Of a stretch of DNA of 64,000 nt, positions 1-9,240 are shown piece after piece (position 1 is the first letter of the stretch; the number at the start of each line of letters is the position of its first letter). Under the pieces are notes generated by a model. It had not been told where the DNA came from and searched no databases. It saw nothing but the letters and a program-made list of their open reading frames with translations. Source of the DNA: Algoriphagus ornithinivorans (GTDB taxonomy: Bacteria; Bacteroidota; Bacteroidia; Cytophagales; Cyclobacteriaceae); contig NZ_FOVW01000011.1 of NCBI RefSeq assembly GCF_900115305.1, forward strand, positions 62,001 through 126,000, read 5' to 3'. Both the position numbers and the translations under genes were made by a program.

Positions 1-2
1 TC

Positions 3-68
3 ACAAATGACTTATTCCCTCAAAAAATCAAACAGGCAGCTATCAAAAGAGGAAACTATCTTATTTGA
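3..68 (+). CDS. C-terminal end of an unidentified gene (partial)
   Basis: An open frame enters from outside the window and stops at a TGA at 66-68. It encodes 21 residues rich in Lys, Gln and Ile, ending GNYLI. The composition is protein-like, and the frame ends just before an AT-rich intergenic stretch, as a real gene end would. It is too short to assign a family, and another frame from position 1 is also open for about 90 bases, so this is tentative. Confidence 0.3.
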   Translation, partial: TNDLFPQKIKQAAIKRGNYLI

Positions 69-77
69 TTGTAGTAG

Positions 78-107
78 GCTATTAGTTATTAGTTATTGAG
101 TTATTAG
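78..107. repeat. short tandem ATTAGTT/ATTGAGTT repeat
   Basis: The stretch carries repeated units of TATTAGTTATTAGTTATTGA type between the first two genes. It is a simple low-complexity repeat in intergenic DNA, with no sign of a mobile element. It may be slippage-prone sequence and no function is implied. Confidence 0.5.
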
Positions 108-152
108 TGCCCCTCGTAAATCAAAAATCTTAAATCTTGAATCTTTTAAACC

Positions 153-740
153 ATGTCAAAATCAACCTTTCTCAAAGAACTTAAATCCTGGGGGCTGATT
201 TTGTCCTTTTTTGCCTTTCTTTATTTCACGGGCTTACTGCCGGTGATTCAAGGTGGAATCCAATCCGCATTACTATACACGGGCCTGATCACACCCAAAA
301 TTGAGCGGGTAGATTTAACAAATCAAAACTTTGATTACAGAGGTAAATTCCTGGATTTTGAAGGAAAGGAAATCAATTTAGCTGAGTTCAAAGGCAAAAC
401 TCTTTTTATTAATCTTTGGGCTTCTTGGTGTGGCCCTTGCCGTGCTGAAATGCCGCATATCTCCGAACTCTACAAAAAGGTAAAGGATGAACCCAATCTG
501 GAATTTCTTCTGATTGGTTTAGACAATGATTTTGAAAAAAGTAAAGCATTTATTCAAGGTAAAAGTTGGGCTTTCCCTACAGCTCATGCCAGCTATGGTC
601 TCAATAGCAGCTTACAAAGTGAATCCATTCCTACAACCTTGGTAATAAATCCTCAAGGCAAAATCGTATTCTACCAAGAAGGGATGAGTAATTTTAATAC
701 CGAGGAATTTCGTGAATTCTTGATTTCCCAGAATAAATAA
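153..740 (+). CDS. TlpA/ResA-like membrane-anchored thioredoxin
   Basis: A 195-residue redoxin, probably a periplasmic thiol-disulfide reductase. Residues about 12-33 form an N-terminal membrane anchor. A thioredoxin fold follows, with the active site WCGPC (Cys93 and Cys96) in the context FINLWASWCGPCRAEMP, and the cis-Pro region ESIPTTLVINPQGKI lies near residue 155-170. This is the usual length and layout for TlpA/ResA proteins that keep apocytochrome or periplasmic cysteines reduced. It lies 40 bp upstream of the amine oxidase gene on the same strand. No cytochrome maturation gene is nearby, so the partner is unknown. Confidence 0.9.
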   Translation: MSKSTFLKELKSWGLILSFFAFLYFTGLLPVIQGGIQSALLYTGLITPKIERVDLTNQNFDYRGKFLDFEGKEINLAEFKGKTLFINLWASWCGPCRAEMPHISELYKKVKDEPNLEFLLIGLDNDFEKSKAFIQGKSWAFPTAHASYGLNSSLQSESIPTTLVINPQGKIVFYQEGMSNFNTEEFREFLISQNK

Positions 741-780
741 TCAACTATCTGAGTTTCGGAAAATTTATCTATTTTCCGTT

Positions 781-2145
781 ATGATTCACCCAAACAATCA
801 GATTGCCATAATTGGCGCTGGTTTCTCTGGCCTAGCAGCCGCACGCATTTTGCATCAAAAGGGAATTTCTTTCCAGTTATTTGAGGCAAGAGAGCGACTG
901 GGTGGAAGAGTTTATACCAAACAAATCCAAGACGACCTTTACCTGGATTTAGGCGGACAGTGGATAGGTCCTTCCCAAACCCGGATGTACGAGCTCTGCC
1001 AAGAATACGGAGTTCCATATTTCGAAACCTACAACCAAGGGCAAAGTATTCTGGATCTAAATGGAAGAATCAAAAGTTACAAAGGAACTATCCCTAAGCT
1101 GGATATCATTTCACTTTTAAATCTGGATATGATCGTGCGAAAGCTAGAGCGCATGGCCTCCAAAATAGATTTGGAAAAACCCTGGACCCATCCTAAAGCT
1201 CAGGAATTTGACGGACAAACTCTGCTGGATTTCCTGAAAAGAAACTCAAAAACTGAGGCTTGTTTGCAGGTGATGAAAGTTGGTATGCAGACCATATTCG
1301 CCTGCGAACCCGAGGAGCTTTCTCTTTTGCATGCGCTGTTTTATATCAAATCCGGCACCTCTCTCGATGTCCTGATTTCCATCAAAAACGGAGCTCAGCA
1401 GCATAGAATTCATGGAGGTATGCAAACACTTGCAGAAGCGATAGCCAAACCATTTTTTGATCGTATTCAATTTGACTCCCCTGTCCTATCAATCATTCAG
1501 GAAAAGGAAAAATTTACCCTAAGCACCTCCAAAGGAGCTCAAGTATTTAGCCATATCATCTTCGCCGTTCCTCCTCCTCTTTTGAAGAAAATAGGAATCA
1601 ATCCTCCACTTTCTGATCAAAAGCAAAAACTCTTGGAAGGATATGAAATGGGATATATCGGAAAGTGCCAAATGGTATTTGCTAAGCCATATTGGAGACA
1701 TAAAAATCTATCTGGCCAAGCCGTTTCGGATTCTGAATTTTACCTACAAACAATATTTGACAGTTCCCCGGCGGATTCCAAATACGGAGTCTTAATGGGT
1801 TTTGTCATTGGAAACAAGGCTCGAAAATTCTTCCAGATGGATGAGGATTCGAGAAAACAAGCCGTGAAAAAACAGCTTATTCAATATTTTGGAGAGGAAG
1901 CTAATCAGGAAATCAACTATGTGGACCACACCATGAATCAGGAAACATGGTCTGAGGGCTGCTACGCCGGAATTAGAGGAGTCAATTCTTGGACTAAATA
2001 TCAGAACAGTTATAGCCAAAGCGAGGGAAGATTGCATTTTGCAGGCACAGAAGCAGCTACTCGATGGCATGGATATATAGAAGGTGCCGTGAGAGCAGGA
2101 GAAGCTGCTGCAGAGAAAATATTACAGGAATTAAGCAATGATTAA
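781..2145 (+). CDS. FAD-dependent flavin monoamine oxidase family protein
   Basis: A 454-residue flavoprotein. The N-terminal Rossmann motif GAGFSG (residues 12-17) is followed by the FEARERLGGRVYT dinucleotide-binding signature (about 34-46), and near the C terminus lies the FAD-contacting HFAGTEAATRWHGYIEGAV segment typical of monoamine oxidases and amino-acid oxidases. There is no signal peptide, so it should be cytoplasmic. Family members oxidise a primary amine to an aldehyde with release of ammonia and peroxide; the substrate here cannot be read from sequence. The stop codon overlaps the next gene by 8 bp, so translation is probably coupled to the nitrilase-like protein. Confidence 0.9.
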   Translation: MIHPNNQIAIIGAGFSGLAAARILHQKGISFQLFEARERLGGRVYTKQIQDDLYLDLGGQWIGPSQTRMYELCQEYGVPYFETYNQGQSILDLNGRIKSYKGTIPKLDIISLLNLDMIVRKLERMASKIDLEKPWTHPKAQEFDGQTLLDFLKRNSKTEACLQVMKVGMQTIFACEPEELSLLHALFYIKSGTSLDVLISIKNGAQQHRIHGGMQTLAEAIAKPFFDRIQFDSPVLSIIQEKEKFTLSTSKGAQVFSHIIFAVPPPLLKKIGINPPLSDQKQKLLEGYEMGYIGKCQMVFAKPYWRHKNLSGQAVSDSEFYLQTIFDSSPADSKYGVLMGFVIGNKARKFFQMDEDSRKQAVKKQLIQYFGEEANQEINYVDHTMNQETWSEGCYAGIRGVNSWTKYQNSYSQSEGRLHFAGTEAATRWHGYIEGAVRAGEAAAEKILQELSND

Positions 2146-3271
2146 AAGATTACTCATCAGTCTATTCTTATTGGTGATTTTCGTTTGGTTGATTTGGTCT
2201 TCTTCCGGGCGAAAAATTCAAGCTCCAACGCCAAAGCCCTACCTGAGCATGGTTCAGGAAATCAATCCCAGCGATTCCTTAGAAAGGAATATCGTAGGAA
2301 TTCAACCTTTCATGGATGAGCACGATTATTTGCAGCCGGATATTTTTAAAAGAAAAATAGAATTGTATCTACAAATCGCCCGCGATTCAGGTTTTTTAAA
2401 AAGTAACACTTTGGTTCTGTATCCTGAGTATATCGGCACTTGGCTGGTTTTGCAAGGAGAAAAGCATGTTTTAGCTGAAAAAAAGACCCTGAATGAGGCT
2501 ATGAGCACCTTGGTCATGAGCAATATTTTTGATTTCTCTCTGGCTTTTTTCAAGACAAAAGAAAAGGACAAAGCAGCAGCTTCTATTTTCAGGATGAAAG
2601 CTAAGGAAATGGCAAAAACCTATTTCGAAACCTTTTCCAGTCTTGCTAAAGATTATCAGGTTTATATTACTGCAGGTTCAATTATTCTACCTCAGCCTGC
2701 TGTGATTTCCGGAAAACTCAGCGTGGATCCCAATGGTCCTTTGTATAATGTCTCTTTCCTTTTTGATCCGGAAGGCAATATCATGGGCTCCCCTATTTAC
2801 AAGAACTTTCCCGTTGAATCCGAACTCCCTTTTTTAAGTTCTGGAGAAAGTAAAGATTTGCCTGTATTTGATCTTCCTATGGGAAAAACATCCGTACTCG
2901 TGTGTGCCGATAGTTGGTATGAAGATGCTTATTTAAATACTATTGAAAATAGAGCTGAAATAGTCTTGGTGCCATCCTTCTGCCCTGGAGATAGCACCAT
3001 GAATAACCCCTGGAAAGGCTATAGCGGATCCATCACACCTACAAGCATCAATGAATCTGACATTAATCTTCTGACGGAAGGTGAAGCATGGAAAAAATAT
3101 GCCTTACCTGGTAAAATCAGCCAGACCTCGGCGTTGGTTGGACTAAATATCTTCCTCAAAGGAGAGCTCTGGGACTTAGGTGCAGATGGGCAACCTCTTG
3201 CTTATTTGAGAGGAGATACCTTGGAAATACAAGCGGCAGAACAAGCTGGGATCTGGTCCTTGAACTTTTGA
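2138..3271 (+). CDS. membrane-anchored carbon-nitrogen hydrolase (nitrilase superfamily)
   Basis: A 377-residue protein with an N-terminal hydrophobic anchor (about residues 4-21) and a nitrilase-like hydrolase domain. The Glu-Lys-Cys catalytic triad can be followed: Glu97 in VLYPEYIGTW, Lys222 in SPIYKNFPVESE and Cys256 in SVLVCADSWYEDAY. Most nitrilase-superfamily amidases are soluble, so the anchor is unusual; it would place the domain on the periplasmic side. The gene overlaps the amine oxidase by 8 bp and is 4 bp from the C69 hydrolase gene, so the three form one unit. The family is clear but the amide or nitrile substrate is not. Confidence 0.82.
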   Translation: MIKRLLISLFLLVIFVWLIWSSSGRKIQAPTPKPYLSMVQEINPSDSLERNIVGIQPFMDEHDYLQPDIFKRKIELYLQIARDSGFLKSNTLVLYPEYIGTWLVLQGEKHVLAEKKTLNEAMSTLVMSNIFDFSLAFFKTKEKDKAAASIFRMKAKEMAKTYFETFSSLAKDYQVYITAGSIILPQPAVISGKLSVDPNGPLYNVSFLFDPEGNIMGSPIYKNFPVESELPFLSSGESKDLPVFDLPMGKTSVLVCADSWYEDAYLNTIENRAEIVLVPSFCPGDSTMNNPWKGYSGSITPTSINESDINLLTEGEAWKKYALPGKISQTSALVGLNIFLKGELWDLGADGQPLAYLRGDTLEIQAAEQAGIWSLNF

Positions 3272-3275
3272 GCTT

Positions 3276-4517
3276 ATGTGTGATACACTGGTAGCCCTTG
3301 CAAAAGCAACCCAATCTGGAAATCTGATATTTGGAAAAAACTCGGATAGGGAACCACAAGAGGCTCAGGAAATTCTCTGGATTCCAGCCCAAAAACCTAC
3401 TTCTCAAATCCTTAAATGCACTTATTTAGAGATTCCTCAAGTAAGTGAAACTTATGAGTGCATCCTTTCCAAACCCTTCCAAATGTGGGGTGCAGAGATG
3501 GGGGTAAATGAGTTCAATGTGTGCATTGGCAATGAAGCTGTATTTACCAATGTCAAATTCGATAAATCCAATCAGGGACTTACAGGGATGGATTTGTTGC
3601 GATTGGCATTAGAAAGAAGTAAAAGCGCAGAAGAAGCTAGGGAAATCATCATTTCCCTTCTGCAGCAGTTTGGCCAAAATGCCTGTGGAGGCTATCAAAA
3701 TAAAGACTTTTACTATCACAACAGCTTCCTAATTGCTGATCTGGATCATGCATTTATACTGGAAACCTCGGGAAAATCCTGGGCATGGAAAAAAGTGGCG
3801 TTAACTGCCAGTATTTCCAATATATTGACCATCGAGGAGGATTATGATCAGATTTTCATAGCTGGTGAAAGCCAAACCTTTTCCTCTTGGTTTGCTCAAA
3901 AATCGGGGTTTAAATCAAGATTTTCTGACATCCTATTTACCTATTTTGGAAAAGGTGATAAAAGAAAAGCTTGTACAGGTAATTTTCTACAAGAAAATCA
4001 GGGAGCTATCGATATACATTCAGTATTTGAAATATTAAGGACGCATAACTTACCTGATACCAAATTTCACCCCAAGAAAGCCAATTCTGAATCGATTTGT
4101 ATGCACGCAACAGGCTTGACAAATCCGTCAGATACCACGGGAAGTATGGTTGCTGAACTCAGAAAAGAAGGCTTTTCAAGCATTTGGCTTTCAGGCACAC
4201 CACACCCCTGTTTGAGTATTTATGTGCCATTTTATCTGGGCACATCAAAAGGCTTTCTCGTAGCTCCAACCTCCAATCCAGACAAGTCCCTATGGTGGAA
4301 AGCAAAGGAGCTCCATTCTTTAATCGATCAGCATCGGCAAAGCCTATTTTTCCAAATTAGAGAGGAGTTGAATACTATTCAAAATAGATGGATTCAACAG
4401 GATCAGGAGCTTTTGGCTGCTAAGTCTGATAAGTCAATTCTCAACTCCTTTTCAGAAGACTGTTATATGGAATATCAAGCATGGATAGCCGATAAACTAT
4501 CCCAGCTTTCTGCTTAA
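3276..4517 (+). CDS. secernin-like C69 family N-terminal-nucleophile hydrolase
   Basis: A 413-residue protein of the peptidase C69/secernin group. The start MCDTLVALAKAT places a cysteine at position 2, which becomes the catalytic N-terminal nucleophile once Met is removed, and the NLIFGKNSDREP segment (about residues 17-29) is the family signature. The central region contains the conserved asparagine motifs typical of Ntn amidohydrolases (FGQNACGGY, YYHNSF). No signal peptide is seen, so it is probably cytoplasmic. Relatives cleave dipeptides or other small amides. It is the last gene of the tight amine oxidase-nitrilase-C69 run, which suggests breakdown of an amine- or amide-containing compound, but that is inference. 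Confidence 0.85.
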   Translation: MCDTLVALAKATQSGNLIFGKNSDREPQEAQEILWIPAQKPTSQILKCTYLEIPQVSETYECILSKPFQMWGAEMGVNEFNVCIGNEAVFTNVKFDKSNQGLTGMDLLRLALERSKSAEEAREIIISLLQQFGQNACGGYQNKDFYYHNSFLIADLDHAFILETSGKSWAWKKVALTASISNILTIEEDYDQIFIAGESQTFSSWFAQKSGFKSRFSDILFTYFGKGDKRKACTGNFLQENQGAIDIHSVFEILRTHNLPDTKFHPKKANSESICMHATGLTNPSDTTGSMVAELRKEGFSSIWLSGTPHPCLSIYVPFYLGTSKGFLVAPTSNPDKSLWWKAKELHSLIDQHRQSLFFQIREELNTIQNRWIQQDQELLAAKSDKSILNSFSEDCYMEYQAWIADKLSQLSA

Positions 4518-4619
4518 AGAATAGCTCCTTTAGGATTAAAGAGATGTTTATTCCTTTTTAGATTTTTCTTCTGGGGATAATCAGGTATTTTTCAAGACCT
4601 TAACCAAACCCAAAATCCT

Positions 4620-6182
4620 ATGCATATCAGGATCCTATTCCTATTTTTAGGCATTCTAATTTTTGAATCTTCTTGTAAAGCCCAGGAGATTAGAGTTTAC
4701 AAAGAACCAGTTTTTGCCAACGATTGGTCCAAACCCAGTATTCATCCGGACAGAATCATCTTAAATCCCGGTCAAAATCCCAGTTCAGAAATGAACGTAA
4801 CTTGGAGAACTACTACAGAGATAGAGGTCGCCTACGCAGAAATTGCACCTGCTACGGCAGCTCCGAAGTTTTGGAGAAATGCGAAAACTTACACAGCCAA
4901 AACTGAAAACCTGAATGCCAAAGAAGTTCCCATGGCAGAAGTGGAAGCAAATTATCATTCTGTGGAATTTAAGAACCTGCAACCCGGACAAGTTTATGGC
5001 TATAGAGTTGGAGATGGAGAACATTGGTCCGAATGGTTTCAATTCAAAACTGCCTCTGCTGATCCAAAGGAGCGCTTTTCTTTTTTGTATGTAGGAGATG
5101 CACAAAATTATATCCTGGAATTATGGGCTAGGTTAATTCGGGAAGGATATAGAAAAGCACCTGATGCAGATTTTATAATCCATGCAGGGGATCTGATCAA
5201 TTATGCTCATAGAGAGCAGGAATGGCATGAATGGTTTACTGCAGGAGGTTTTATCCATAGTATGCTCCCTTCCCTTTCTGTTCCTGGTAATCATGAATAC
5301 AATTATCTAAATAACTCCAATCGGGAGGCCGGAAGAGCACTTTCCATTCAGTGGAAGCCTCAGTTTACTTTCCCTATAAACGGTCCTGAAGGTTTGGAGG
5401 AAACAGCCTATTTTATCGATTATCCTGATGTCAAATTTATCTTCTTGGACTCTAACAGAGATCATGAAAAGCAGGCTGCATGGCTTCGAGACATATTGAA
5501 AGAGAATAAAAAGAAATGGACCATTGTATCTTACCACCATCCACTTTTTTCGGCTTCCTCTGGAAGAGATAATGAGGCATTGAGAGCTATTTGGAAGCCT
5601 ATTTTCGATGAATTTAAAGTAGACTTGGCATTGCAAGGACATGACCATAGCTATGCTCGAGGGAGAGTAAGTCCTGGTGAGAATGTACTGAATGGAACCA
5701 ACCTGAGAGACCTAACTGGTACAGTTTACGTGGTGTCAGTCAGTGGAGGCAAAATGTATGGCCTCAACCCAAATGCATGGGAAGGAACTGAGGCAGTGAG
5801 AGACCGGGCTGCTGAAAACACTCAGTTGTTTCAGGTAATTAGCATTGAGAATAATAGCCTGAAATTTGAATCCTACACGGCTGTAGGAGAACTCTATGAT
5901 GCTTTTGAATTGGCAAAAAATGAGGATGGAAGCAATACCTTTTTGGAATTGAAAACCGATTTGGGGCCTGAGTATAGATTTGAAAACACTATTCCCTATG
6001 AGGATCAGTTACCTTCTGAAATTGAGTCTAAAATCTTGAAAAAATATTCTGGATATGAAATTAGGAGGGTGATTTTCAAAGAAGTAGAAGGTCAAACAAG
6101 AATTGAACTTCGAATTCAAAAAGTGGAAATTCAGAAAATCCTATTGCTGGATAGCAAAGGAAAAGTCCTGAGCGAAAACTAA
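4620..6182 (+). CDS. purple-acid-phosphatase-like metallophosphoesterase
   Basis: A 520-residue exported phosphoesterase. A signal peptide covers the first 20 or so residues. A fibronectin-like purple acid phosphatase N domain lies at about 45-145, then the calcineurin-like catalytic domain with the metal-binding series GDAQNY, GDLINY, GNHEYNY, YHHPLF and GHDHSYAR. These five blocks supply the ligands of a dinuclear metal site. The extra C-terminal 90 residues have no assigned role. It lies 102 bp after the C69 gene and 66 bp before the LacI gene, so it may have its own promoter. Its substrate would be phosphomonoesters or diesters outside the cytoplasm. Confidence 0.9.
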   Translation: MHIRILFLFLGILIFESSCKAQEIRVYKEPVFANDWSKPSIHPDRIILNPGQNPSSEMNVTWRTTTEIEVAYAEIAPATAAPKFWRNAKTYTAKTENLNAKEVPMAEVEANYHSVEFKNLQPGQVYGYRVGDGEHWSEWFQFKTASADPKERFSFLYVGDAQNYILELWARLIREGYRKAPDADFIIHAGDLINYAHREQEWHEWFTAGGFIHSMLPSLSVPGNHEYNYLNNSNREAGRALSIQWKPQFTFPINGPEGLEETAYFIDYPDVKFIFLDSNRDHEKQAAWLRDILKENKKKWTIVSYHHPLFSASSGRDNEALRAIWKPIFDEFKVDLALQGHDHSYARGRVSPGENVLNGTNLRDLTGTVYVVSVSGGKMYGLNPNAWEGTEAVRDRAAENTQLFQVISIENNSLKFESYTAVGELYDAFELAKNEDGSNTFLELKTDLGPEYRFENTIPYEDQLPSEIESKILKKYSGYEIRRVIFKEVEGQTRIELRIQKVEIQKILLLDSKGKVLSEN

Positions 6183-6248
6183 TCAGAGGTTTGAACAGGA
6201 CAAAAATCCATTTTTTCAGTTTATCTTGATGAATGATCCTTTAAAAGA

Positions 6249-7268
6249 ATGGATAAGAGAAGAATTACCTTGAAAGATATTGCCCGTGAGTTGGGTATAT
6301 CTGTTTCTACTGCCTCTAGAGCGCTAAACTCCTATTCTGGGATTTCTGAAGAGACGATTAAATTGGTAAAGGATTATGCTGAAAAGCATAATTATGTTCC
6401 AAATAGCATAGCAGTCAATTTCCGAAGAAATAGAACCATGACTTTGGGAATGATCGTCCCGGAAGTCGTACACCCATTCTTTTCATCTATTATCAGCGGA
6501 GCAATTGCGGCTGCCAATCAACATGGGTACAGGATACTTTTAGGCCAAACCGACGAAAAACTACCCAACGAGAAATTAGCTTGTAGGAGTATGCTTTCAG
6601 GAAGTGTGGATGGTTTGTTGATTTCGGTTAGTAATGAAACCAAAGACTTTGAGCATTTGCAGGAATTTATAGATGAAGGTAAACCTGTCATCCAGTTTGA
6701 TAAGTTTCTGGAAAACTTCCATACACCCAAGGTAATTACGGATGATTATGAAAGTGCCTATGAAGCCGTCAACCATCTCATCAAGCAAGGATACCGAAGA
6801 ATAGCACATATCAATGGACTCCTTGAGGTAAAGAACTCGATGGATCGCTTAAAAGGATATAAAAAAGCCTTGGAAGATGCCGGTTTGGAATTTAGAGAAG
6901 AATGGGTTCCGCATTGCAAAAATATCAGCGAGGAAGAAGGTTACCAGTTTGCTCAGGAACTACTCAACTTACCTCAGCCGCCGGATGCCTTTTTTTGTAT
7001 CACCGACTTGGTAGCATTAGGCGTAATGAATTATCTCAAGTCCCAAGGAATTCAAGTGCCCAAACAAATCGGTGTGATGGGCTTTTCCAACTGGAAAATA
7101 GCAGAAGTGATGTCCCCAGGACTAAGTACAGTAGAACAGCACGGCCATCAAATGGGAATGAAAGCTGTAAATCTTTTGGTTCAGCTCCTGAAAGATCAAA
7201 GCCTTGGATCCAATGAGACTTACAAAATTGACTCAGATTTAATTATTCGAGAGTCAACTCTAAATTGA
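6249..7268 (+). CDS. LacI family transcriptional regulator
   Basis: A 339-residue repressor-type protein. The N-terminal LacI helix-turn-helix is intact (ITLKDIARELGISVSTASRA, residues 6-25), with the hinge segment near residues 50-60, followed by a periplasmic-binding-protein-like sugar-sensing domain starting at TLGMIVPEVVHPFF. It converges with the amylosucrase gene, with only 4 bp between the stop codons, and faces the amylosucrase/transporter pair. It is therefore the obvious candidate to control them. A palindrome-like site with a central CG, typical of LacI operators, occurs at 10851-10864 ahead of the transporter gene. Confidence 0.93.
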   Translation: MDKRRITLKDIARELGISVSTASRALNSYSGISEETIKLVKDYAEKHNYVPNSIAVNFRRNRTMTLGMIVPEVVHPFFSSIISGAIAAANQHGYRILLGQTDEKLPNEKLACRSMLSGSVDGLLISVSNETKDFEHLQEFIDEGKPVIQFDKFLENFHTPKVITDDYESAYEAVNHLIKQGYRRIAHINGLLEVKNSMDRLKGYKKALEDAGLEFREEWVPHCKNISEEEGYQFAQELLNLPQPPDAFFCITDLVALGVMNYLKSQGIQVPKQIGVMGFSNWKIAEVMSPGLSTVEQHGHQMGMKAVNLLVQLLKDQSLGSNETYKIDSDLIIRESTLN

Positions 7269-7272
7269 GGCT

Positions 7273-9225
7273 TTAATAGCTTTCAATTACTTCCAAAATC
7301 CGAAATCCGAATGGTTCCAGTATCAAGTATTCATCATCTCTCCCCACTTCGAATTCCTGACCTGTCCAGTGATCTTTAAACTTCTTTGGGATTACTCCCT
7401 GCTCCTTAAAGGCATACCAAGTCAGATAAGAGGCCTCATTCTTAAAATTGAAAACACAGTAAAATTTTTGATCCTCCAAGCTTCTCAAATAAGCGGCAAC
7501 ATGAATATTATGCGGGTACAACCATGTGATATTCTTGTAGTCGCCTATGGCTGGAAGTGATTTCCGGATTTGAAGTAATTTCTGAGTTCCTGTAAAAACC
7601 CTGTTTTCAATACTTCCTTCCTCATTTCTGTTTTCAGCTTTTACCCAATCAATAATTGGTCTATGCATCCATCGGTTGTCATAGCTTTTTGCTGGATCTT
7701 TTTCATAGCTATAATCATTAGTGTAGCCCAATTCGTCTCCATAATATAACATAGGTAATCCACCGAGGAAAACAGAATGAGCCTGCATCATCAGAATCTT
7801 TTGGATGGCAGAGGCAACTTGGGTATCATCTTTTTCCCAGATAGCCTTTTCCAGTCCGCAAAGCGATGCAAGTGTACCTGAAATCCTGGCATCCCCTGTT
7901 TTTGGATTGGATGAAAATAAAGCTCCTCTCGCAGGACTATCTGGAAATTTCCCTGAGAAATAATCTTTCAGAAATGTTCTATGCCGGTAAGGATCTTTTC
8001 CAGCCTGGGCAATCATATAATCATCATAGCCCAAACCAATATCGTCGTGACATCGAGTATAGCTTATCCAGCTTGTTCCGAAAGGCTTTTGCTGAATAAT
8101 GGATTGAGCATTCAGCATAACCTGCGTTTCTCCTGTGGCCAGCATATCCCATTGCAAAGCCATTTGAGTGGCGTTATATGCAAAATCACACTCCTTGCCG
8201 GCATTTTCACCTGTCCCAAAATATTCCATGATTTTGGCCGGAGCCACAATTGCTTCTCCGAGCAAGGCCATTCCCGGACTTGCTATCTGTACTGCTTGTT
8301 TGATCAATCTCAAAATAGCATGAGCTTGAGGCAAATTTTGACAAGTTGTACCAGTTTCTTTCCAGATAAAAGCAGGGGCATCTATCCTCAATAGATCTAC
8401 ACCAAGATTGGCATAAAAAAAGATCGTATCCAGCATTTCCCTTAATACATGTGGATTCCGATAATTTAAATCCCATTGGTAGTTATGGAAAACGGTCATC
8501 ACCCATTTTTGGCATTCCTCGGACCAAGTGAAATTGCCTGGTGAGCTTTCCGGAAAAATCTCAGGCATGGCAAGCTCATACTCATTGGGAATCCATCGAT
8601 TCTCGTACATGTAAAAGTAATCCTGATAAAATTTATCCCCAGCTTTTGCCTTCTCTGCCCATTCATGCCTATGAGAAGTATGATTCAATACGATATCCAA
8701 CATCAGATGCATACCGTTTTTATGCATTTTTTTTCGAAGTGAAAGAAGTTCTTCCAGGGTTCCAAATCGCTCATCCACCTTCCTGAAATCAGAAACTGCA
8801 TAGCCCCCGTCGCTTTCTCCAGGAGGGCTTTTAAAAAGAGGCATGAGATGGAGAAAATTTACTCCCAGCTGATCGAAGTAGCTTAACTTTTTTTCCATTT
8901 CAGAAATGGAACCACAAAACCTATCTACATACAGGCTCATGGCCGCCAAGTCATTGCTCAAAAACCAATGACCTTGCTTCAGTTTATCCAAATCTCTTTT
9001 TTTAAGATCTTGATCTCGATTTTTATAGGCTGAGACCACAGTTTTCAAAAGATCTGAAAAGAAAGCATGAGTGGACTCATTTCTTCCATAAATTTCAAAA
9101 AACAGGCTTTTTAACGAGCCTACTCCTTCTTCAAAACGCCCTACAAAATCCTTGTCCTTTTTGACAGCATCTATAGAAAAGTCCTTCAAAATTGAAAGGT
9201 CATTACTGGAATTCATCTGTGACAT
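7273..9225 (-). CDS. amylosucrase (GH13)
   Basis: A 650-residue glucansucrase of GH13 that would transfer the glucosyl unit of sucrose to an alpha-glucan and release fructose. The N-terminal helical domain (about 1-90) and the barrel are both present. Catalytic residues are visible: nucleophile Asp282 in LLRIDAPAFIWKETGTTC, acid/base Glu324 in LLGEAIVAP and stabiliser Asp394 in RCHDDIG. The FGTGENAGKECDFAYNATQM and NRWMHRP blocks are characteristic of amylosucrase rather than ordinary alpha-amylase. No signal peptide is seen, so it acts in the cytoplasm. It lies 15 bp downstream of the transporter gene, fitting import and use of sucrose. Sucrose hydrolase or isomaltulose synthase activity is a less likely alternative. 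Confidence 0.88.
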   Translation of the reverse strand: MSQMNSSNDLSILKDFSIDAVKKDKDFVGRFEEGVGSLKSLFFEIYGRNESTHAFFSDLLKTVVSAYKNRDQDLKKRDLDKLKQGHWFLSNDLAAMSLYVDRFCGSISEMEKKLSYFDQLGVNFLHLMPLFKSPPGESDGGYAVSDFRKVDERFGTLEELLSLRKKMHKNGMHLMLDIVLNHTSHRHEWAEKAKAGDKFYQDYFYMYENRWIPNEYELAMPEIFPESSPGNFTWSEECQKWVMTVFHNYQWDLNYRNPHVLREMLDTIFFYANLGVDLLRIDAPAFIWKETGTTCQNLPQAHAILRLIKQAVQIASPGMALLGEAIVAPAKIMEYFGTGENAGKECDFAYNATQMALQWDMLATGETQVMLNAQSIIQQKPFGTSWISYTRCHDDIGLGYDDYMIAQAGKDPYRHRTFLKDYFSGKFPDSPARGALFSSNPKTGDARISGTLASLCGLEKAIWEKDDTQVASAIQKILMMQAHSVFLGGLPMLYYGDELGYTNDYSYEKDPAKSYDNRWMHRPIIDWVKAENRNEEGSIENRVFTGTQKLLQIRKSLPAIGDYKNITWLYPHNIHVAAYLRSLEDQKFYCVFNFKNEASYLTWYAFKEQGVIPKKFKDHWTGQEFEVGRDDEYLILEPFGFRILEVIESY

Positions 9226-9240
9226 ATTAAGTCAAAATAA

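Noticed and set aside
7981..8394. A 137-codon plus-strand frame inside the amylosucrase gene
   Set aside because: It is fully antisense to the catalytic domain and has a composition typical of reverse-frame translations. Not a gene.
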